This document shows, piece after piece, positions 1 to 10,600 of a DNA stretch of 64,000 nt. Location of the stretch: positions 124,001-188,000 of the forward strand of contig JAWKRG010000012.1 in the NCBI GenBank assembly GCA_041389725.1. The letters are read 5' to 3'. The position numbers and the translations under genes are program-made. The DNA is from Polyangiaceae bacterium. Lineage in GTDB: Bacteria; Myxococcota_A; Polyangia; Polyangiales; Polyangiaceae. A model generated the notes under the pieces. The model was not told the origin of the DNA. It made no database searches and saw only the letters and a program-made list of their open reading frames with translations. Every line of letters begins with the position of its first letter. The first letter of the stretch is position 1.

Positions 1-245
1 GCAGTGAAGTGCGCTGCTACGAGGTGCTGGGGCAGTACTGCCCCGGCGGCTACGATCTGTTCTGGACCGTGAGCCGCCAGCCAGGTCGCTACCTGGCTCG
101 TTGCCGCCTTCCGGCGCGGGTCTCGTACCCGGTAGGTCCCGTTCCGCAGTCGGGCTGGGCCCATGAGACCCGACCCGAGGACCCGTGGCAGCGCGACGCG
201 GGTGCCGGAGACGGTTCGAGTTGGGACGGGGACATCGGCTACTGA
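1..245 (+). CDS. 3' end of an unidentified gene
   Basis: An open frame runs in from the left edge and stops at TGA 243-245, so only about the last 80 residues are visible. The fragment is rich in Tyr, Pro and Arg, contains three Cys residues and ends in a Gly/Asp-rich tail. No domain was recognised. The first possible start inside the window is a GTG at 9 with no clear ribosome binding site, which favours a gene that begins upstream. It could also be non-coding GC-rich sequence with a chance open frame. Confidence 0.35.
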   Translation, partial: SEVRCYEVLGQYCPGGYDLFWTVSRQPGRYLARCRLPARVSYPVGPVPQSGWAHETRPEDPWQRDAGAGDGSSWDGDIGY

Positions 246-357
246 GCGCTTCGGCCATCGGCGGCGGGTGAGGGCTCGGAAATCAGTCCAAGCGGGTGCG
301 TCGGCGGCCGCGGAGGTGTAAGACCCCTGGCCGGTCGACCGCATTGGGAGAATCGCC

Positions 358-993
358 ATGCAGCGCAAGAACGTATTCGTCGTGACGCACCCGCTCATCC
401 TTCACAAGCTGTCGCTGATGCGGAAGAAGGACACCAGCACGTCCACCTTCCGCGCCGCGTTGCAGGAGCTGTCCATGCTCATGGCCTACGAGTTGACGCG
501 GGATCTGCCAACCCGAGACGAGGACATCGAGACGCCGCTGATGAAGATGTGTGCGCCGGTGCTGGACGGCAAGAAGATAGTCCTAGTCAGCGTGCTGCGA
601 GCGGGCACGGGAATGCTCGACGGCGTACTGAAGCTGATTCCGTCGGCGCGAGTGGGGCACATTGGATTGTACCGAGATCCCAATACTCTCGAGCCCGTCG
701 AGTACTATTTCAAGGTGCCCAGCGAAATGAACGATCGCGACGTGATCGTGATGGATCCCATGCTGGCCACGGGCAACAGTGCTGCAGCGGCGATCGCGCG
801 ATTGAAGAAGACCTCTCCGCGGACCCTCAAGTACATGTGCCTATTGGCTGCGCCCGAAGGCGTGGCGCGTTTGGCCGATGCGCATCCGGACGTTCCAATC
901 TACACCCCCGCCATCGACGAGCGTCTCAACGACCACGGCTACATCCTTCCAGGCCTGGGCGACGCGGGCGATCGCCTCTACGGCACGAAGTGA
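358..993 (+). CDS. upp: Uracil phosphoribosyltransferase
   Basis: This 211-residue protein converts uracil and PRPP to UMP in the cytoplasmic pyrimidine salvage pathway. Its length matches the family. The PRPP-binding loop DPMLATGNSA is at residues 133-142, and the C-terminal uracil-binding segment (YTPAIDERLNDHGYILPGLG, 182-201) is well preserved. The ATG at 358 has GGGAG eight bases upstream. It stands alone: the next gene, about 90 bases downstream, is on the opposite strand, and no pyrimidine transporter or other salvage gene is adjacent. Family membership is obvious from the two motifs. Confidence 0.96.
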   Translation: MQRKNVFVVTHPLILHKLSLMRKKDTSTSTFRAALQELSMLMAYELTRDLPTRDEDIETPLMKMCAPVLDGKKIVLVSVLRAGTGMLDGVLKLIPSARVGHIGLYRDPNTLEPVEYYFKVPSEMNDRDVIVMDPMLATGNSAAAAIARLKKTSPRTLKYMCLLAAPEGVARLADAHPDVPIYTPAIDERLNDHGYILPGLGDAGDRLYGTK

Positions 994-1083
994 TTGGGCG
1001 GCGGGGTTCCTCCGCCCGGGGAAGCCCGTCGGGCGTCTTCAACCGGATGTCTTCAATCGGATGGGACCATTCTGCAGCTGCCA

Positions 1084-1524
1084 TCAAGGACACTGGGGTT
1101 TGGGTCGGCGAATCCCGGTGCTGTCCACCGTGTAGGGCGGATCGCATTCGGAGACCTCGAGGCACTCGGGTTTGATCGAGCGAATGCCTCGCGCGTCGAT
1201 GGCGTAGGGTGGATCGCAGTCGGCCTTGGCCTGCGGTGAACGCGAAGTGGTGACGGTCCCGCTGGGGCCGACCACCACGCGCGCGCCGTTGGCGTCGAAC
1301 TGGTAGCTCCCGTCCGCGCGCCGTTGGAGCTGTCCTCGCGCCAAGCTCTGGACTTGTTGTTCCAGTGAGTATACCCGCCCCTCGAGCAGTGCGACGCGTG
1401 CCGAGAGGGGAGCAGGCTGCTCGGCCGGAAACCGGGCGGCTGGCTCGGATGCGCCGACCAAGGGACTGAAGGCAACCAAGGCACCGAGTGCGACGGGGAG
1501 GGGAATGAGTCCTCGCGGAGACAT
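1084..1524 (-). CDS. Small exported protein with CDPPY repeats
   Basis: The 146-residue product starts with a basic N-terminus and a hydrophobic stretch ending near VGAS (about residue 25), consistent with a signal peptide. A short heptad-like segment (about 40-65, ARVALLEGRVYSLEQQVQSL) could form a coiled coil, so the mature protein may be a trimer or dimer. The C-terminal half has two copies of the pattern CDPPYxxDxxGIRxxKPxC, each with paired Cys residues that may form disulfides outside the cytoplasm. Such repeats occur in uncharacterised myxobacterial proteins; no function can be assigned. It converges with upp and diverges from the giant TPR gene. Confidence 0.7.
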   Translation of the reverse strand: MSPRGLIPLPVALGALVAFSPLVGASEPAARFPAEQPAPLSARVALLEGRVYSLEQQVQSLARGQLQRRADGSYQFDANGARVVVGPSGTVTTSRSPQAKADCDPPYAIDARGIRSIKPECLEVSECDPPYTVDSTGIRRPKPQCP

Positions 1525-1692
1525 GAGTGAAGCATACGAAGCCTTCCGCTGCGGGGACAGGTGTGGGTGGAAGGCGCAGTCGTCAGGTGTTCAGGGCATG
1601 CGATTTCTGCGTCGCGCGAAGCCCAAATCCGCGTGGCTTCTGATAGCGTAAGTGGCCCAACTGACGGCGGATTTTCCGGGAGTGAATGAGGC

Positions 1693-4600
1693 ATGGCACG
1701 AGGCACGTCGCGGGTTCTCAGGGTCGAGGAACTCGACGAGCTGATGGATGCACCCCTGGAGGCGCCGGAGCCCATCCTGGATGCGTTGATCACCGCGGCT
1801 GCCAAGGGGCAGCTGCTGCCCGAGTTGTGGGCGAAACTTCACGCGTGCGCCGCGCGCGACGACAAGGCGTCGGATCTGGCCTTCGCCTACGAGCACGTCG
1901 CACAGGACCGCCGCATCAAGCTCGTGCCGCCTGAGGTTCAGAGCGCGATCTTTCTCAATGCAGCCAGCTATTTCTCGGAGACCTTTGGGGATCCGGATGG
2001 CGCCGTGTCTTTTGCCGAGCGCGCGCTCGCTTCCGTGCCCACGAACGAGGCCGCGCAACAAGCTCTGGAGGCGCTCTTGGTGCGAACGGGAGACCGCTCG
2101 CGATTGGCGAAGTTCCACGCCGACCTGGCAGCGCACGAACGCGACTCCGATGCGGCGCTGGCGCGTCTGCGGAGGGCACTGGAAGAACTGACGGGGATCG
2201 AGGGGGCGGAACCCCTCGTGATCGAAGTGACGCAGAAGATCCTTCGCCTCGACCCGGCGGACTCCGCGGCTCGGGAGTTCCTGGAGCGAGCCTACCTGGC
2301 GAGTGGCAAGCCCAGAGAGGCAACCAAGGTGCTCGAGCAAGCCTTGCTGAGGGACCCGCCGCCACCCGAGGACGAGTCCTTCTTGATCCACGAGCACCTC
2401 GTGGACTTGTACACGGACGCCACCAAGGAGCCGCACCGTGCCGTTCCACACATCGAGTCCATCCTCGCTCTGCGACCCGAGCACGAGCGCTGCCTCGCGG
2501 TAGCGGAGTCTCTGCTCGAGAACCGCGCGGTGGCGGGTCGTGTCGCGGCAGCGCTGAGCGACGCCTACGGAAAGCTGGGCGCCACCACGCGTGAGCTGGA
2601 GTTGCTCAACATGGAGTTGAAGCTGGCGCGCGGACCGCGACGCCTCGAGGTGCAGCGCCGCTTGGGATTGCTTCGGCGTGAGCAGGGGGATCCGACCGGG
2701 GCCCTGGAGTTGCTGGGGCCCGTGGTGGCAGCAGAGCCCGGCGACGACGAGGTGCGTGAGGCCTACGTCGACCTGTCCCTGGGCCTCGACCAACCGAGCG
2801 ACGCCGCGCGTCTGCTCTCTCGCGCGCTGGCGTCATGCAAGGAGCCGGATGTGCGCGCGCGGGTGGGCGCGGACATCGGCACCGTGTACTTGCGTTCGGG
2901 CGACGCGAAGCGTGCCCAAGCCTCCTTTCAGCAGGTGCTCGAGGGCGGCGAAGACGGACGGGCAATGCTCGTGGCGGCCCGCAATTTGGTCGACATGTTC
3001 ACCGAGAGCGGTGACAGTGGGGGGCTGGCAAGTGCGCTCGATGCCTGGGTGCGCTTCGAACCCGACGCGGAGAAACGGCAGGGTGCGGCACGACGCTTGG
3101 CCAAGCTGGCCGAAGGCGAACTAGGGGATGCGGCGCGGGCCATCACCGCGTGGAATGCCTTGGTCGACTCGCCTTGGGCCGATGAGGCGCTGACGCGACT
3201 GACCGCGCTTTGCGAGAGCACCGGCGATCACCAGCGCATGGTGGAGGTGCTGGAGAAGCGAGCGCAGCGCTGCAAAGATCGCGACGAGGCGCGGCAGTTG
3301 GCCCTGCGCGCCGCAGAGTTGCGCACGAGCCAGGGGCGCGACCGCGCAGAGGCACTTGCCGCTTGGCGCGCGTTCATCGCGCAGTACGGGTCGACCCGGG
3401 AAGCGCACGCCAAGATGATTCCTTTGCTGGAACAGGAACAGCAATGGAAAGAGCTGGCGTGGGTCCTGGAACGCGAGATCGAACTGTCGGCGGTCGAGGA
3501 GTGGCCAGCGCTGCTCGCGCGGCTCGCGCAGGTGAGGCTGCAGCGACTGGAAGACATCGAGGGGGGGCTCGATGCCTATCGTCGCGCGCTCGAGACGGAA
3601 CCGACGGACCGCGCCGTGCGTCTTGCGGTGGAGAAGTTGCTCAGCGGGGAGGCCACGCGCAGTGGCGCGATCGCGGTGCTCGAACCGATCTATCGGGAGG
3701 AACGGGCAACGGCTGGCCTGGTGAGGCTGCTGGAGGCAAAGGCCCAGGTTGCGGTGGACGCATCCGAAGCGTCGGCCCACCTGGCCGAGGCGACCGACTT
3801 GGTCGGCGCTGAGTTGGCCGACCCTGAGCGTGGGCTCGAGCTGACGAGTCGGGGACTGGCCCTGGCGGTGACCGCTGGCCTCGCGACGGAACCGTGGATT
3901 CTGCGAGTCGACGCGTTTGGTGAGCAGATCGGTGCGCCAGGGCCGCGGGCGGAAGCGCTGGCCGGCGCCCTCGGTAGCGCGGAGATCGATAGTGAACAGC
4001 GCTTTCAGCTGGCGCGCGCCGCTGGGGAAGCACTGGCCGACGCGGGGGTGATCGATCGGGCGGTGAAACTCTTGCGTCGAGCGCTCGCCTACGCGCCTGC
4101 GGACGGAGTCCTGTTGGCGAGGATCGACCAACTCCTGGCGGAGCAGGGTAACCCTGCCGAGCGACTCAGTCTGTATCAGTCGGCCCTCGCTCAGCCCGGT
4201 GATGCGCGTCGGCGACGACAGATCCTGCATTCCCTGGCGCGGCTGCAAGCGGGAGAGCTGGGCGATCCCGCGTCTGCGGCGGAAACCTGGAAGCTCGCGC
4301 TCGCCGACGACCCGAAGGATTTCGTGGCTCACCAAGCCTTGGCCGAGCTCTACGCGGGGGAGCGACGCTGGGACGCGCTCTACGCGGAGCTCGCGCGAGC
4401 CTTGGAGTTCACCGAGGGCGAGCGACGAATCCAGGTGCGAGTGCGCATGGCGGAAGTCAGCGCCGAGGCTGGCGACGCGACGCGCGCACTCGGGCACTAC
4501 CGCGAGCTACTAGCGGACACGGAGCTCGAGGATTCCCAGCTCGAGAACATCGAGCTGTTGGCCAATGCCAATGGAGACGCTCAGACCTTGCGCGCGGTGC

Positions 4601-7600
4601 TCTCCCGGCGCGTCGCCGTTGCTGCTTCGGAGGAGAAGGGAGCGCTGCTCGAGAAGCTGGGCATCGTCCTGTCCAAGCAGCTGGGTGAGGACCAGGGCGC
4701 CCGCGACGCGTGGATGGAGGGAGCGGAGCTGGCGGAGGCGGCGCGGGACGACGAGCGTGCACGGCGACTGTACGAGCGCGTCTTGTCCGTGGCCCCCGAC
4801 GATGCTGCGGCGGCGAAGCGCCTGGTGGACCTCTACGCTCGAAGTGAGCAGTGGCAGAAGGTTCCCGGGGCGTTTGCCGCCATGCTGCGAGGAGCGTCGC
4901 CAGAACTCGACGCGGTAGCCATCGTGCTCTCCCTCGAAGCCACCGCGACCACTGCGGGCGAGGGCGAAGTGCTGGCCACCTGCATCGACCAACTGCTCGA
5001 CGGCGACCCGGGTGACTTGCGTCGCGAGCGTGCGCTTCTTGCCTGCAAAGCCCGAGTGCTAGGGGGCATTTCCGAGCGGCGAGACGAGGTCGCGGCCGTC
5101 TATCGGAGGCTGTTGGCCGCCGATGCCGAGGATACGCAACAGGTTGCCGATGCGTTCAACGTCTTCTTGGCAGGGGGAGAACTCACTCCGGACCGGATTG
5201 ACGACCGGCGATTCCTGTTCGAGTGGCGCGTCAAGCACGCTGCAGATCCCGTCACCGTCTTGATGGCCTGGGCGGTCATGGAGGAGACGACCTTCAACAG
5301 TCCTGCGCACGCCATCGAACTCTACCAGCGAGTACTCGGACTGGACGGTGACCGAGTGGATGCCTTGTCGCAGCTGTCCAGACTTCGCGCGGCGGCTGGC
5401 GACACCGGAGGCGCGCTGAAGGCCCTCGAAGCGCTGCGTGAGCGCAGTGACGCCGAGGGCAAGCTGACGGTCGAGACGACCATGGCGACGCTGCATTTCG
5501 ATCAGGGGCGCGTCGCCGATGCCCTGGATCTGGTGGAGAGCGTGCTGGACGCATCGCCCCAAGACGCCACCGCACTCGTCTTGGTGCGGCGCGCCATCGA
5601 GGTCGATTCGGCGCGTCCCCGCGCGGCAAAGCTGCTCGACCGCTTGGCAGAGGGCGCCGAAACCGCCGCAGAGCGACGCGAGATGCTCGAGGCCCTGCTC
5701 GAGATCAGCCAGGGCGTGGAGGAACTCTCGGAGCTGCGCGGACGCTGGTTCGCTCGACTGTTGGAGAGCACCACTGACGACGACGAGGCGCGCCTGGCGA
5801 TCGCCCTGCGCGGTGCCCGCGAGCGCCCGCATGAACAGGCCCTTTGGGATGCAGCCGAACGTGCCGCACGACAGCTGAACCAACCCGAGCCGCTGGCGGA
5901 GGCCTACTCGGCAGCACTCGACCAGCCCCTCGAACCGCAGCTGGCAGAAGAGTTGGGGCGGCGGATGGTGGAGTTCACCGAAGAGTGGTTCGACGATCAG
6001 GGGCGGGTCGTGGAGTTGCTCAAGAAGGTGCTTTCGCTCAGCCCGGGCGCGACGTGGGCCTTCGATCGCTTGAAGTTGGCCTTCAACGCTTCAGGGCGTT
6101 GGAACGACCTGTTCACGCTCTACGATGGGGCATTGGCGCGGGAAGCGGAGCCCGCCGCACGCATCGAACTGCTGCGCGAAGCCTCGATGGCTGCGAAGGA
6201 CTTCGCGGCGGACGCCGAACGAGCCATCGGCTACCTCGAAGCACTCTTTGCCCTTACGCCCGAAGACGAACGGATTGGGGCGGCACTGGAGCGTCTCTAC
6301 GAGCGCCAAGGCCGTCTGGAACCACTGATCCAATTGCTGAAGGGGCGCCTGGTGGGAGCGGATGCTACGGCGCGACGCGCACTCCTCGTGCGCATCACGT
6401 CCCTATGGCTCGACCTGGCGGACGCCGTCAGCGCCTACGACACGGTCGAAACGCTGATCGGTGATGGCTGTCCCCTAGAAACGACCCGCGAGCTCCTGGA
6501 GCGGTTGGTCGCGCTCCCAGCGGCGCGTGAGAGCATGGTCCCCGATGACCCGTCACCGTCGAAGCAGTCTCAGCGAAAGCGCGCACGGAGCGTGCGACAC
6601 GCCGCCGCCGAACGCCTCAAGCAGGGGTACCAGGCGCTCGGCGCCGTCGAAGACGTAGCGCGGATGGTGGAGATCGAGTTGGAGCTCGCGGAGTCTAGTC
6701 ATGAGCGCATCGAAGGCCTCGAGGCACTGGTCGCGCTGCGCCTGGAGAAGCTCGACGACGCCGAAGGCGCCTTCGAGCCGACTGCACAGCTGGTGGGGCT
6801 GGAACCGAGCGAGGAGCGCTATCGCCAACAGTTGGCCAATCTGGCGGAGAAGCTCGGCCTTGCCGAACGCCGAGCGGAGGTGCTGGTCGCTGTGGCAGAC
6901 GGCTGTCGCGAAGCGGAGGTCGAGCGCAGTCTCGTTCTAGAGGCAGCGGAAGTGCGACGGGACGCCCTCGACGATGTCGGCATGTCCATTGCGCTCTTCG
7001 AGCGTGCGCTCGGGCTGAGCCAGGGTCAGCGGGAACCTTCCTTGGCGGCGGCGCGAGCGCTGGATCCGCTGTTGGATCGCGCGGGCCGTCACGCCCAACG
7101 CGCGGACATCCTGGAGCAGATTGCCGAGCTGACCTCGACGATGTCGGAGCGGCGGCGCTGTTTGGGCGAGGCCGCTCAAGTCGCCGCGACACGACTGGAC
7201 GACCTGCCTCGCGCGGTGAACTGCTATCGGTTGCGGCTGCAGGACGACGACGACGATGCCGAAGCCTTGGACGGGCTCTGCGACTCCCTGTGGCGCGCGG
7301 GGCTGCACGCGGATTTGGTGCAGGCACTCCTGACCCGGGCCGCTCGCGGTGGCGACGGAGCTCGCGAGGATCTGTGGCGAGTGGCGGAGCTCTTCAGCGA
7401 CCGCTTGGAGAATCCCGAACGCGCCATCGACGTCTGGCGTCGCATCGAGTCGCAGCACGAGCGCTCTAGCGAGACCTTTCAGGCGCTGGTGAAGTTGCTC
7501 TCACAGCAGGAGCGCTGGACCGACCTGACCGCGCGAATCGATGAACAAGTGAACGCGGCCACTGACACCGAGCAGCGCCGCCAGCTGCTCCGAGAGCTCG

Positions 7601-10600
7601 GGACCATCTATCGCAGCAAGACGGGCGAACTCGAGCAGAGTCTCGAGGCGTTCGTGCGCGCCGGCGACTGGTCTTTGGCCGTCGAGGTGTGTGCGTCGGA
7701 GCTTGAGGACCGAACCCGAGCGCGCGCGCTGATTGCTCATTTGCTCGACCTGGCGGTCGCAGCCTGGCAGCGGGGTGGAGGTGACGACAGTGGTGCGCTC
7801 GACGCTGCGGGGGCAGCGGACTGGGCGATCACGGAGCTGAGTCGACGTTTGAGTGGTGAGGCCAGCCACCAAGCAGTGGTGGAGCTGATGGTCCGTGGAC
7901 ATGGCTTGCCCTTCCCGGACTCTCGCCGACGCGGTTTGCTCAACGACGCCGCGTGTATCGCCTCGGATCAGCTGGGCGATGCGGCGCTGGCGGTCCGCCT
8001 GTTCCAGAAGCTTTATGCCGAAGATCCCGCGGACGACGTCGCGCAGGGGTCCGTGGCACGCTACGCCGCGCTGCTCGAGGACGCGGGCGAGTTCGACGCA
8101 TTGGCGGCGCTTTGGGAAGAACAATCGCGTTGTCGCGCGAGGGCGGGGGATGCGGCCCATGCTGCAGTTCTCGCGGCGCGGGCTGCGGAAATCGCGGAGA
8201 CGAAGTTGTCCGACCCGGAACGCGCGCTCCGTGATCATCGCGCCGGCGCGGCACTCGGCGGTGAGGTCAGCCTGGAGAACCTGGCCCGCCTGTTCGAGGC
8301 ACGGGAAGCATCCCTCGATGCCGCTCACGTGCTCGAGTGGCTCTGTGCCCAGTCCTCCAGAGAGTCCCTGGCGCCACGCGCCCTTCGCATGGCCGAGAAC
8401 TACGTTCGCGCAGGCGACTCGCGCACCGCCCGGGTGCGCCTCGAAGCCGCCGCGGCCACGGCGCTGGACGCGGCCCCCGTTCGGGCAAGGTTGAGCGACC
8501 TCTATCGGCAGAGCGAAGAGTGGACGCCCCTGGCAGATCTCCTGGCCCAGGAGGCGACTCGCGCCAGTGACGGCGCCCGTCGGCTCGAGTTGCTGATGGA
8601 GGCGGCGAGCCTCCACGTCAAGAAGCGGAACGACCCGGCGCGAGCCGTGGACCTACTCACGCAAGCCGTGGAGATCGAACCCGATGACGCCAGGGTGCGC
8701 CGTGCGCTGGCCGACGCTCATTGTCGAGGCGGCGACTTCGAATCGGCGCTCGAAGTGCTCCGTGCCCAGGTAGAGCGCTACGGCACTCGTAAGCCCAAAG
8801 AGCGCGCACTCGTTCACTTCCAGCTCGCGCGAGTCTGTCTGTCCGCGGGTCGCCGTGCCGAAGCCATCGCCGAGCTGGACATCGCCAACAAGATCGACCC
8901 GGCCCACGCCGGGATCCTGCAAGCCTTGGCGCGACTGGCCTTCGAGGAAGGACAGCTGGACCGCGCCGAACGCATGTATCGCGCGCTTCTTCTCGTGATC
9001 GGTCGCGACGACGACGAAGATGCCCCAAACCGCTCTGAGGCGTTGCTGGACCTGAGCGAGATCGCCCAGCGCAAAGGGGACGACCTGCGTGCGGGCGAGT
9101 TCGTGGAGTCCGCCTTCGAAGCAGCGCTCGAGAGCGATCGCGAGGGAGACGCCCTCGAACGCGTGCTCGGCGAGCGCAAGCGCTACGACTTGCTCACTCG
9201 GGCGGTGGAGGCGCGCTTGGAGCGGGCGGCGGACGCGCGCATTGCGGCTAAAGCTCTCGCAGATCTAGCCTTTTTGCACGCCGAACACCTCGGCAGTCTC
9301 GCCAGCGTCGAGTCCCGACTGCGCGAGCGTGCCGCGTCGCTGCAGGATCAGTTGGCGGACGCAGGCGTGAGCGACGAACGCGCCTGGGAGTCCCTCTCGC
9401 GCGTCTTCGATTGGCTGGGAGACACAGACGCAGAGGCGAAAGTGCTGGAGCGTCGCATCGAAGCGGGGCGTGCCAAGGCCACGCCGGAGGGTGCCGAGCC
9501 GTATTATCGCCTTGCCGCTTTGTATCTGCAGGTCGAAGCGCAGCGGCCACGAGCGGTGGAGGTGCTCGAGCGGGCACTGGAGCTATCGCCGGACCTGTCG
9601 CGAGCGGACACGTTGCTGCGAGAGGCGCTGGCGCGGGACGCGACGGACGCCCGTATCGTCGCGTTGTTCGAGCGAGTCGCGCGCGGCTCCGGGGACGCCC
9701 GACATCTGGTCGATGCCTTGGTGCTGTCGGCGCGCCTGCCCGACGCCAGCGCGGAGATGATTCGTGAAGGGGTGGCCCTCGCGGATTCCCTCGAAGAACA
9801 TGCGGTGGCGCGAGAGTTGCTGGAGTCCGGGCTGGCAGCCGTGGACCGCTTCGCGGATGCGGACGGCGTGTGGGTTCGTCTCGAACTCGCGATACGCCTC
9901 GAGGGGACGGGGGAGCTGAGCCGAGCGCTGTCGCTGCGCGAGGCGGCCGCTCCCTTGATGCCGCCCGCCGAAGCGCGAGAGACCTGGCTCGAGCTAGCGC
10001 GGCGTTTGCGACAGGATGCGGCGGAGCCCAAACGCGCTGCTGCCATCTACGAGCGCTTGCTCGAGCAGGACCCAGCGGACCGCGAAGCATGGCAGCCGCT
10101 GCTCGAGATCTACCGAGAGCTTTCCGACGGCGAGAACTTGGTGCGCGTCCTGGAGCAAACCGTGGGTCGCGTGGACTCCCAGGAAGACCGGGCCCGACTG
10201 CGGCTGGAACAGGCGAATCTGCTGCTGGACCAGGGCCACGAAGATGCTGCCGCCGACATCTTGCGTGAGATCTTCGACGAAGACCCGGCCCATGAGCGGG
10301 CGGCGACGCTGCTTGCGGGACTGCTCGAGCGGCAGCAGCAGCACGACGAGTTGGTTCAGGTGCACGTACGTCGCATCGACGCGGCCAAGGATCGTCAAGA
10401 CGCAGCGGTCATTGCCACTACTTCGCTCAAGCTCGGCACGCTACTCGAACGCCTCGGTCGCACGGATGACGCCTTCGACGCCTACTACGCCGTTACAGAC
10501 TGGAAGCGCGACGAGGACGCCGTTTGGCGCGCTCTGCTGCGGCTGTCCGAAGGGCGCGAAGATGCCTACCTGATCGGCGAGATGATCGAGGGGCTGCTCG

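Noticed and set aside
3121..4497. Long antisense open frame (458 codons) inside the giant TPR gene
   Set aside because: It lies wholly on the opposite strand of a strongly coded gene, shows no domain and follows from high GC codon bias. Several similar shadows occur under the same gene.
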